From Streptomyces violaceoruber (GTDB taxonomy: Bacteria; Actinomycetota; Actinomycetes; Streptomycetales; Streptomycetaceae): DNA of 56,417 nt. The notes beneath the pieces are model-generated. The model saw only the letters and a program-made list of their open reading frames with translations, ran no database searches and was not told where the DNA came from. The stretch is from the NCBI GenBank assembly GCA_000720805.1, contig JODI01000055.1, forward strand, positions 1 through 56,417, read 5' to 3'. Positions 50,407-56,417 of the stretch are shown piece after piece. Within the stretch, counting starts at the first letter, position 1. Each line of letters starts with the position of its first letter. The position numbers were made by a program, and so were the translations under genes.

Positions 50407-51522
50407 TTACGACTCGCGGTCCCGCCGCGTGAGCAGCCACGGCTCGACCACGCCGAGCCCGCGGACCGGCCGCTGCCACATCGGCTGGAGAGCGAAGCGG
50501 TACGTGGGCGGCTCCTCGCCCTCCTTCTCGGCGGCGGCCGCGGCCTCGGCCGCCTCCGCCTCGGAGGCCGGGGCCTCTCCGGTGCGGATCAGCTCCTGAG
50601 CGAAGGCGCTGTCGACGAGGACGGCGTCGCGGGGAGCTATCGACGTCAGCCGGGAGGCGAGGTTCACCGTCGTACCGAAGACATCGCCCATTCGGGTGGT
50701 CACCGTGCCGAAGGCGATACCGACGCGCAGCTCGGGCATGGTCTCGTCGTTCGCCATCGTCTCGATCAGGCGCAGGGCGATCTCGGCGGCCACGCCCGCG
50801 TCGTCGGCGGCGTACAGCACCTCGTCGCCGAGTGTCTTGACGAGCCGTCCACCGCGCGCGGCGACCAGGTCGGCGCAGGTGGTCTCGAAGGCCTCGACGA
50901 GTTCGCCGAGCTCCTCCTCCTCCATACGGCGGGTCAGCCGCGTGAACCCGACGAGGTCGGCGAAGCCGACGGCCAGGCGCCGGTCGACCATCTCCTCGTC
51001 GTCGGCGGTCTGCACGACCCGGCCCGCGGAGGCGGCGAGCTGGCGCCGCCAGACGTAGACGAGGAACTCCTCCAGCTCGGGCAGGAGCAGCTCGATGATC
51101 GGGTACGTCACCTCGGTGCGCGACATGCCGGGTTCCGGGGGCTCGGTCAGCCCCTCCAGGAACGAGTCCATCTGCCACTCGGCCAGCCGGGCGGTGGTCT
51201 GTCCCGTGGACCGTGCCACCTGGACCGCCATCGCCTCGCTCAGCAGCCCGGCCTCGACGAGACCGGCCAGCCGGCGCAGCGCGAGTACGTCCGCCTCGGT
51301 GAGCGCCTTGGCCTGGCCGATGTCGGCGAAGCCCATGGCCCGCCAGAAACGGGAGGCCAGTTCCATGGAGACGCCGGCGCTGCGGGCCGCCTGGAAGGGG
51401 GTGTAGCGCCGCTCGGCCCCGAGGATCAGCTGTTCGAGGCGCAGGGCGAGCGGGTCATCGCCGGGATCGGTGGCGTGGGGGTCAGCCCCGTCCGCGCCGG
51501 AGCCCGTGTCGTCGACGGTCAC
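50407..51522 (-). CDS. cya: Class III adenylate cyclase with N-terminal regulatory domain
   Basis: A 371-residue soluble cyclase. The N-terminal ~150 residues (ERRYTPFQAARSAGVSMELASRFWRAMGFADIG) form the helical autoregulatory domain seen in mycobacterial Rv1264-type pH-responsive cyclases. The catalytic domain (about 185-340) has the metal Asp in VGFADLVGFTRL, the second metal-site region TLGDEVLYAADD, and the GDVFGTTVNLASRL motif. This matches the single adenylate cyclase known for Streptomyces, needed for germination and feeding the Crp regulator. A Glu/Ala-rich insert sits near residue 320. Confidence 0.93.
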   Translation of the reverse strand: MTVDDTGSGADGADPHATDPGDDPLALRLEQLILGAERRYTPFQAARSAGVSMELASRFWRAMGFADIGQAKALTEADVLALRRLAGLVEAGLLSEAMAVQVARSTGQTTARLAEWQMDSFLEGLTEPPEPGMSRTEVTYPIIELLLPELEEFLVYVWRRQLAASAGRVVQTADDEEMVDRRLAVGFADLVGFTRLTRRMEEEELGELVEAFETTCADLVAARGGRLVKTLGDEVLYAADDAGVAAEIALRLIETMANDETMPELRVGIAFGTVTTRMGDVFGTTVNLASRLTSIAPRDAVLVDSAFAQELIRTGEAPASEAEAAEAAAAAEKEGEEPPTYRFALQPMWQRPVRGLGVVEPWLLTRRDRES

Positions 51523-51694
51523 GCCTGCTGCCCTTCCGATCTGCCACGGTCAGGTATCGACCGGCCTTCACTTTACGGCAGGTGTGCGCCAGCTCACTCC
51601 GTTCGGTGTGGCCGACGGCACGATGCCGCTTCGGATACGTCACCCGGCGTCGGTGCGGGTCTCTTCCTCATAACGCCAGGCACGCCTGCTTCAC

Positions 51695-52561
51695 TCATGC
51701 CGGTCTCAGGTGCACGATGTCCCCCGCGCCGACCGGCTCCTGCACGCCCTCCTCCGTGGCGATCACCAGCCGGCCGTCCCCGTCGACCGCCACCGCCTCA
51801 CCCACGATCGACCGGTCCCCCGGCAACTCGGCCCGGACCCTGCGCCCGAGGGTCGCGCAGCCCGCCGCGTACGTCTCCTGGAGCCCGCTGACGGTCGGGT
51901 CGCCGCCTGCCGCCCGCCAGCGCCCGTACCACTCCTCCAGGGACCGCAGGACGCCCCGAAGCAGGGGATCCCGGTCCGTGCTCACCGCTCCGGCCAGGGC
52001 CAGGGACCCCGCCTGGGGTACGGGCAGCTCGTCCGCGCGCAGGGTGACGTTGATGCCGACACCGATGACGACCCCGTCGTCCCCGGCCCGCTCGGCGAGG
52101 ATCCCGCCGGCCTTGCGTTCCTCGCCGCCCACGGTCACCAGCAGGTCGTTCGGCCACTTCAGGGCGGTATCGACGCCGGCCGCCCGGGACAGGCCCGTGG
52201 CCACCGCCACCCCGGTCAGCAACGGCAGCCAGCCCCAGCGGGCCACCGGCACCTCGGTCGGCTTCAGCAGGACGGAGCAGAACAGGCCGGAGCGGGCCGG
52301 TGCCGTCCACTGGCGTTCCAGGCGGCCCCGCCCGGCCGACTGCTCCTCGGCGACCAGGACCGCGCCCTCGGCCGCCTTGCCCGCGGCGGCCAGAGCGACC
52401 AGGTCGGAGTTGGTGGAGCCGGTCCGCTGCACCACCTCGACCCCGGACCACAGTCCGCCCTGCCGTACCAGCCCCCGCCGCAGCGCGGCACCGTTGAGAG
52501 GCGGCCGGTCCAGATCGGACCACCGGCTGTCGTTCGCGTCTGAAGCATCTCGCGGCGTCAT
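51695..52561 (-). CDS. birA: Biotin-[acetyl-CoA-carboxylase] ligase
   Basis: About 288 residues from ATG 52561; the longer frame reaching 52813 is antisense to pccB. It attaches biotin to the carboxyl-carrier domains of acyl-CoA carboxylases. Motifs: STNSDLVALAAAGKAAEGAVLVAEEQSAGRGRLERQW (biotinyl-AMP loop with GRGR), LKWPNDLLV and GGILAE. There is no N-terminal helix-turn-helix, so it is a mono-functional ligase and not a repressor. TAGGGT seven bases before the ATG suggests a leaderless mRNA. Divergent from pccB, whose partner AccA2 it should biotinylate. Confidence 0.94.
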   Translation of the reverse strand: MTPRDASDANDSRWSDLDRPPLNGAALRRGLVRQGGLWSGVEVVQRTGSTNSDLVALAAAGKAAEGAVLVAEEQSAGRGRLERQWTAPARSGLFCSVLLKPTEVPVARWGWLPLLTGVAVATGLSRAAGVDTALKWPNDLLVTVGGEERKAGGILAERAGDDGVVIGVGINVTLRADELPVPQAGSLALAGAVSTDRDPLLRGVLRSLEEWYGRWRAAGGDPTVSGLQETYAAGCATLGRRVRAELPGDRSIVGEAVAVDGDGRLVIATEEGVQEPVGAGDIVHLRPA

Positions 52562-52671
52562 GCAACCCACCCTAGGTGTGGTAAACGCCGCACTGCCGAA
52601 CGAGGGGCACCCCACTACTCTACGGATGAGTAACCGTCCCCCCTTTTGAGCAGGCAGGGAGCCACATCCCG

Positions 52672-54309
52672 ATGTCCGAGCCGGAAGAGCGTCCAGAGGC
52701 CCCAGAGATCGCAGAAATCCCAGCGATTCCCGGGATCGACATCCACACGACCGCGGGCAAGCTCGCGGATCTCCAGCGCCGCATCGACGAGGCGACGCAC
52801 GCCGGCTCCGCACGCGCCGTCGAGAAGCAGCACGCCAAGGGCAAGCTGACCGCCCGTGAGCGGATCGACCTGCTGCTCGACGAGGGGTCGTTCGTCGAAC
52901 TCGACGAGTTCGCCCGGCACCGCTCCACCAACTTCGGCCTGGAGACGAACCGCCCGTACGGGGACGGCGTCGTGACCGGGTACGGCACGGTCGACGGCCG
53001 GCCGGTGGCGGTCTTCTCCCAGGACTTCACCGTCTTCGGCGGCGCGCTGGGCGAGGTCTACGGCCAGAAGATCGTCAAGGTGATGGACTTCGCGCTGAAG
53101 ACCGGCTGCCCGGTCATCGGCATCAACGACTCCGGCGGCGCCCGCATCCAGGAGGGCGTCGCCTCCCTGGGCGCGTACGGCGAGATCTTCCGCCGCAACA
53201 CCCACGCGTCCGGGGTGATCCCGCAGATCAGCCTGGTCGTCGGCCCGTGCGCGGGTGGCGCGGTCTACTCCCCGGCGATCACCGACTTCACGGTCATGGT
53301 CGACCAGACCTCGCACATGTTCATCACCGGCCCTGACGTCATCAAGACGGTCACCGGCGAGGACGTCGGCTTCGAGGAGCTCGGCGGCGCCCGCACCCAC
53401 AACTCGACCTCCGGCGTGGCCCACCACATGGCCGGGGACGAGAAGGACGCGGTCGAGTACATCAAGCAGCTGCTGTCCTACCTGCCGTCCAACAACCTCA
53501 GCGAGGCCCCGGTCTTCGCGGAGGAGGCGGACCTCACCGTCACCGACGAGGACCGCGAGCTGGACACCCTCGTCCCGGACAGCGCGAACCAGCCGTACGA
53601 CATGCACACGGTGATCGAGCACATCCTGGACGACGCCGAGTTCTTCGAGACGCAGGCGCTGTTCGCGCCGAACATCCTCACCGGGTACGGCCGGGTCGAG
53701 GGCCACCCCGTCGGCATCGTCGCCAACCAGCCGATGCAGTTCGCCGGCTGCCTCGACATCAAGGCCAGCGAGAAGGCCGCCCGCTTCGTGCGCACCTGCG
53801 ACGCCTTCAACATCCCGGTGATCACCTTCGTCGACGTCCCCGGCTTCCTGCCCGGCGTCGACCAGGAGCACGACGGCATCATCCGGCGCGGCGCCAAGCT
53901 GATCTACGCCTACGCCGAGGCCACGGTCCCGCTGATCACCGTCATCACCCGCAAGGCCTTCGGCGGCGCCTACGACGTCATGGGCTCCAAGCACCTGGGT
54001 GCCGACCTCAACGTGGCCTGGCCCACCGCCCAGATCGCCGTGATGGGCGCCCAGGGCGCGGTCAACATCCTGCACCGGCGCACCATCGCCGAGGCGGAGG
54101 CCGCCGGGAACCTGGAGGCGACCCGGGCCCGGGTCATCCAGGAGTACGAGGACGCCCTCCTCAACCCCTACATCGCGGCCGAGCGCGGCTACGTCGACGC
54201 CGTGATCATGCCGTCCGACACCCGTCGGCACGTCGTACGGGGCCTGCGTCAGCTGCGTACCAAGCGCGAGTCGCTGCCGCCCAAGAAGCACGGCAACATC
54301 CCCCTCTAG
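52672..54309 (+). CDS. pccB: Acyl-CoA carboxylase beta (carboxyltransferase) subunit, propionyl-CoA type
   Basis: A 545-residue carboxyltransferase that carboxylates propionyl-CoA to methylmalonyl-CoA, a polyketide extender unit, with AccA2 and PccE. Oxyanion-hole glycines are in [20 protein letters not shown] and in the second domain [13 protein letters not shown]. Asp435 in AYDVM corresponds, as I recall, to the Asp422 of S. coelicolor PccB that sets propionyl preference over acetyl. The N-terminal ~25 residues are an extra Glu/Pro/Ile-rich tail. Followed 17 bp later by pccE. Confidence 0.95.
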   Translation: MSEPEERPEAPEIAEIPAIPGIDIHTTAGKLADLQRRIDEATHAGSARAVEKQHAKGKLTARERIDLLLDEGSFVELDEFARHRSTNFGLETNRPYGDGVVTGYGTVDGRPVAVFSQDFTVFGGALGEVYGQKIVKVMDFALKTGCPVIGINDSGGARIQEGVASLGAYGEIFRRNTHASGVIPQISLVVGPCAGGAVYSPAITDFTVMVDQTSHMFITGPDVIKTVTGEDVGFEELGGARTHNSTSGVAHHMAGDEKDAVEYIKQLLSYLPSNNLSEAPVFAEEADLTVTDEDRELDTLVPDSANQPYDMHTVIEHILDDAEFFETQALFAPNILTGYGRVEGHPVGIVANQPMQFAGCLDIKASEKAARFVRTCDAFNIPVITFVDVPGFLPGVDQEHDGIIRRGAKLIYAYAEATVPLITVITRKAFGGAYDVMGSKHLGADLNVAWPTAQIAVMGAQGAVNILHRRTIAEAEAAGNLEATRARVIQEYEDALLNPYIAAERGYVDAVIMPSDTRRHVVRGLRQLRTKRESLPPKKHGNIPL

Positions 54310-54326
54310 CCCGGCAGGGAGCCGTC

Positions 54327-54536
54327 ATGAACATCAAGGTCGTACGGGGCAACCCGACACCCGAGGAGCTGGCCGCCGCCCTGGCGGTGGTCCGCGCCCG
54401 CGCCGCGGCGGAGGCTTCGATACCGCCGGGCGCGAAGCGCGACAGGGACTCCTGGGCCGACCCGGCAAGGATCGCGAGCCACCGTCTGCCGCAGCCGGGC
54501 CCCACGTCATGGGCCCGCACGTTCTGGCCGGGCTAG
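54327..54536 (+). CDS. pccE: Acyl-CoA carboxylase epsilon subunit
   Basis: A 69-residue actinobacterial protein that activates the carboxylase core. The N-terminal helix-strand MNIKVVRGNPTPEELAAALAVV and the C-terminal SWADPARIASHRLPQPGPTSW are family features. Position 17 bp after pccB with GGGAG upstream confirms the pair. Confidence 0.93.
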   Translation: MNIKVVRGNPTPEELAAALAVVRARAAAEASIPPGAKRDRDSWADPARIASHRLPQPGPTSWARTFWPG

Positions 54537-54600
54537 GCGCCACCCCCCTCACCCCCCACCGGCCCGCAGCCGAAGCGATCCGACTGCGGGCCGCACAACT

Positions 54601-54616
54601 TGAGTACGCGTACTCA
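54601..54616. promoter_or_regulatory. Perfect 16-bp palindrome TGAGTACGCGTACTCA upstream of the small membrane gene
   Basis: Every base is self-complementary. It lies 36 bp before the ATG of the 42-residue gene (54652) and 65 bp after the pccE stop. It is the longest gap-free palindrome noticed here and looks like an operator for a developmental or metabolic regulator; I cannot assign one. Confidence 0.55.
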
Positions 54617-54651
54617 GGCGCCAACCGCCGAACCGCCGCACGCTGGAAACC

Positions 54652-54780
54652 ATGCTGTGGTCCGACCCCGAGAACGAGCCGCCCAAGGAACTGCGCGACA
54701 CGCAGGACATGTTGCGGCGGCTGGGCGTTCTCATGGCCCTGGCGATGGTGCTGGCGATGATCGTGATCGGACTGAGCTGA
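54652..54780 (+). CDS. mmpB: 42-residue single-span membrane protein (MmpB-like)
   Basis: A very short gene. The product starts [16 protein letters not shown], an acidic cytoplasmic-type head, continues with a short amphipathic stretch (TQDMLRRLG) and ends in one membrane span ([17 protein letters not shown]). From memory it matches the small protein annotated as morphogenic membrane protein MmpB in Streptomyces, located near pccB and maf; this identity was not checked by search. No strong Shine-Dalgarno is present. Its place between pccE and maf, plus clean codon usage, supports it as real. Confidence 0.72.
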   Translation: MLWSDPENEPPKELRDTQDMLRRLGVLMALAMVLAMIVIGLS

Positions 54781-54814
54781 GCCCCGCGGGGCATCGCGCC
54801 GATACGCTGAACGC

Positions 54815-55435
54815 ATGACTGATCAGCCACGCCGCCGACTCGTCCTCGCCTCCCAGTCCCCCGCCCGGCTCGGACTGCTGCGCCAGGCCGGACTCGACCC
54901 CGAGGTGATCGTGAGCGGCGTCGACGAGGACGCCGTCACCGCGCCGACGCCCGCCGACCTCGCCCTCGCCCTGGCGGAGGCGAAGGCCTCCGTCGTGGCG
55001 GCGAAGCCCGAGGTCAGGGGTGCCCTGGTGATCGGCTGCGACTCGGTGCTCGACCTGGACGGCCAGGCCCTCGGCAAACCCGCCGACGCCGAGGAGGCGA
55101 CGGCCCGGTGGAAGGCCATGCGCTCACGCGCCGGGACGCTCCAGACCGGGCACTGCGTCTACGACACGAACAGCGGACGGTACGCCTCCGCGACCGCGTC
55201 CACCGTCGTCCGTTTCGGCGAGCCGACCGACGAGGAGATCGCCGCGTACGTCGCCTCGGGCGAGCCCCTCCACGTGGCCGGGGCGTTCACCCTGGACGGC
55301 CGTTCGGCCCCGTTCATCGACGGCATCGACGGCGACCACGGCAACGTGATCGGCATCAGCCTGCCCCTCGTGCGCCGGCTGCTGGCCCGACTGGGCGTCG
55401 GCATCACCGAGTTGTGGACGCCGCGGGAGAACTGA
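54815..55435 (+). CDS. maf: Maf-like nucleoside triphosphate pyrophosphatase
   Basis: A 206-residue house-cleaning enzyme that hydrolyses non-canonical or excess dNTP/NTP (dTTP, UTP or m7GTP type). The N-terminal [19 protein letters not shown] is the Maf signature with its Ser/Arg, and the catalytic Asp is in [12 protein letters not shown] followed by LGKP. TACGCT lies six bases before the ATG with no Shine-Dalgarno. Its stop TGA abuts the stop of the convergent membrane gene, so the two stops form TGATCA. Confidence 0.94.
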   Translation: MTDQPRRRLVLASQSPARLGLLRQAGLDPEVIVSGVDEDAVTAPTPADLALALAEAKASVVAAKPEVRGALVIGCDSVLDLDGQALGKPADAEEATARWKAMRSRAGTLQTGHCVYDTNSGRYASATASTVVRFGEPTDEEIAAYVASGEPLHVAGAFTLDGRSAPFIDGIDGDHGNVIGISLPLVRRLLARLGVGITELWTPREN

Positions 55436-55945
55436 TCAGGGCGTGCTGGGCGCCGTCGGCGGTGTGACCGGCGAGCCGCCGTCGCCCCTGCCCTGCGATG
55501 TACCGGACGACGGCGGCGCGTCGGCCGGCGGCGCGTCGGCCGACGCGGAAGCGCCCGGGATGTCGTACGTCATCAGCAGCAGCACGATCAGGCCCAGCAC
55601 CAGCACCATGAACACGAACGCCTGCCAGCCCGCCAGCCCCCACACGAACGCGCCCAGCAGCCCGTGCACCACGGCCGCGCTGATCAGCAGGATGCGGCCG
55701 AAGCCGACGGGCGAGCGGTCGCGCACGGCCACCAGCAGCGCGACCAGGGCGCACAGGGCGAAGTAGAGACCGAAGACGATCCCGCCGATCTTCGAGGACG
55801 TGGACATCACGTCCGGGTCGAGTCCGGCCAGGGACATGTCCTGGTTGTCGACGACGATCCCGAGGAACCAGTTCAGCGCGGCGACGCCGAACGCCTCCAC
55901 GAAAAGCACGACCGTCACGGTCCACGCCACCGGCCTGCGCACCAT
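55436..55945 (-). CDS. Membrane protein with four spans, unknown function
   Basis: About 169 residues from ATG 55945; the frame continues upstream but without a ribosome site or family features, so the start is tentative. Four spans (about 7-27, 48-73, 85-105, 110-130) are followed by a Pro/Ala/Ser/Asp-rich tail. The gene lies between maf and accA2 and is convergent with maf at zero spacing. No family recognised; the position is conserved, from memory, beside accA2 in Streptomyces. Confidence 0.75.
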   Translation of the reverse strand: MVRRPVAWTVTVVLFVEAFGVAALNWFLGIVVDNQDMSLAGLDPDVMSTSSKIGGIVFGLYFALCALVALLVAVRDRSPVGFGRILLISAAVVHGLLGAFVWGLAGWQAFVFMVLVLGLIVLLLMTYDIPGASASADAPPADAPPSSGTSQGRGDGGSPVTPPTAPSTP

Positions 55946-56062
55946 CACCGGTCCACCCACCTTCGACTGCGGTCCGAGCAAGGTTGCCGTGACCTCACGT
56001 ACGTTCGAGACATCGGGAACGCTACTAACCGGTAAACCTGGGGACAAGAGTCCGGCGCAGGG

Positions 56063-56114
56063 CAAAGAATCATTGGGCCATTCGTAGGGACTCCACAAAG
56101 AATCGTTGTGGGCC
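56063..56114. promoter_or_regulatory. CAAAGAATC direct repeats in the accA2 / membrane gene divergent region
   Basis: CAAAGAATCATTGGGCC at 56063-56079 and CAAAGAATCGTTGTGGGCC at 56096-56114, 33 bp apart (about three turns). The second is also a dyad CCACAA-N7-TTGTGG (56093-56111). This is the 376-bp gap between the divergent membrane gene and accA2; TAAACT at 56287-56292 is a possible accA2 -10. I see no gene in this gap. Confidence 0.5.
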
Positions 56115-56321
56115 GCAGCACGCCACCACAGAGACCTTGACCACACAGGAGGGCTAGGGTTTCCCGGAGGAGTCCCGCGTTCCATGGTGCGACAAGGGAT
56201 TTCGCGGGTCGAGCGAGCCTCGTATAACGCTCCGTGTGGGCAAGCTCACCACAGGGGACGGGTCGAAGTGCCGTGTCGGCAGTCCCTAAACTCGGCTTGT
56301 TTCAAGGAGGGAGCCTCAATC

Positions 56322-56417
56322 GTGCGCAAGGTGCTCATCGCCAACCGTGGCGAAATCGCTGTCCGCGTGGCCCGGGCCTGCCGGGACGCCGGGATCGCGA
56401 GCGTGGCCGTCTACGCA
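56322..56417 (+). CDS. accA2: Acyl-CoA carboxylase alpha subunit, N-terminal fragment cut by window end
   Basis: Only the first 32 codons are inside the window: [21 protein letters not shown] and on to VAVYA, the N-terminus of biotin carboxylase. The GTG at 56322 has AAGGAGG twelve bases upstream. From context it is the shared biotin carboxylase/carboxyl-carrier subunit AccA2 that works with PccB/PccE and is biotinylated by BirA. The incompleteness is only the window edge. Confidence 0.9.
   Translation, partial: MRKVLIANRGEIAVRVARACRDAGIASVAVYA

Noticed and set aside
52562..52813. Extended birA start inside pccB
   Set aside because: Would place the N-terminus antisense to pccB; the ligase domain begins at 52561 with a promoter-like box before it.

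Overview
The window is high-GC actinobacterial chromosome, almost certainly Streptomyces. Support comes from the strong third-position G/C bias, GTG and TTG starts with GGAGG-type ribosome binding sites, a mycothiol enzyme (Mca), an LAXTG sortase substrate, an accA2/pccB/pccE acyl-CoA carboxylase set, and the gene order pckA ... mca-greA ... ilvA ... msrA ... hutH ... cya-birA-pccB-pccE-maf-accA2, which from memory matches the S. coelicolor core arc around pckA to accA2. No prophage, transposase, CRISPR array, rRNA or tRNA is visible. This is mostly core chromosome with a few accessory insertions.

Layout. 1-3.4 kb: a MITE-like inverted-repeat element, a secreted collagen-like protein, and GTP-dependent PEP carboxykinase. 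3.7-7.9 kb: a haemolysin III-like membrane protein, an MFS exporter translationally coupled to its TetR regulator, a ubiquitin-like/Mut7-C RNase-like protein and a small membrane protein. 7.9-14.5 kb: a tightly overlapping minus-strand operon for making and oxidising a surface glycan. It holds a CslA-like processive GT2, a GT-C membrane transferase, a DPM1-GtrA fusion and a secreted copper-radical oxidase with all copper ligands. 14.7-20.1 kb: a DUF255 thioredoxin-fold protein divergent from a large NB-ARC/TPR protein. 20.3-26.8 kb: mca with a small membrane gene, a DUF4307 protein, greA, a drug-type ABC exporter, and ilvA divergent from a MarR regulator.

27-36 kb: a degenerate sigma-70-like protein with a small membrane partner, cystathionine gamma-synthase, an unrecognised membrane-anchored protein, msrA, DUF4291, an SRPBCC protein, a zinc alcohol dehydrogenase divergent from an XRE/MmyB-type regulator, a small secreted protein and an antibiotic-monooxygenase/truncated-globin fusion. 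36-45 kb: a large secreted subtilase, a MacB-like ABC exporter, an L,D-transpeptidase lipoprotein, a small acidic protein, an LAXTG wall protein and a lipoprotein. 45-56.4 kb: hutH with a well-formed leaderless promoter, a GAF-GGDEF protein, a low-complexity spacer, an enoyl-CoA hydratase, a Pro/Thr-rich membrane protein, a class III adenylate cyclase, and the acyl-CoA carboxylase block birA / pccB-pccE-mmpB-maf / membrane protein / accA2 (cut by the window end).

Recurring non-coding themes: (i) short tandem repeats or duplications placed just 3' of stop codons at five or more genes; (ii) many genes with a TAnnnT -10-like box 6-8 nt before the start codon and no Shine-Dalgarno, which predicts leaderless mRNAs; (iii) strong hairpin terminators between convergent genes. 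The best candidates for something under-described are the oxidase/glycosyltransferase operon with its excalibur-tailed oxidase and the stop-proximal repeat pattern. All functional calls come from reading motifs by eye; no database search was run.
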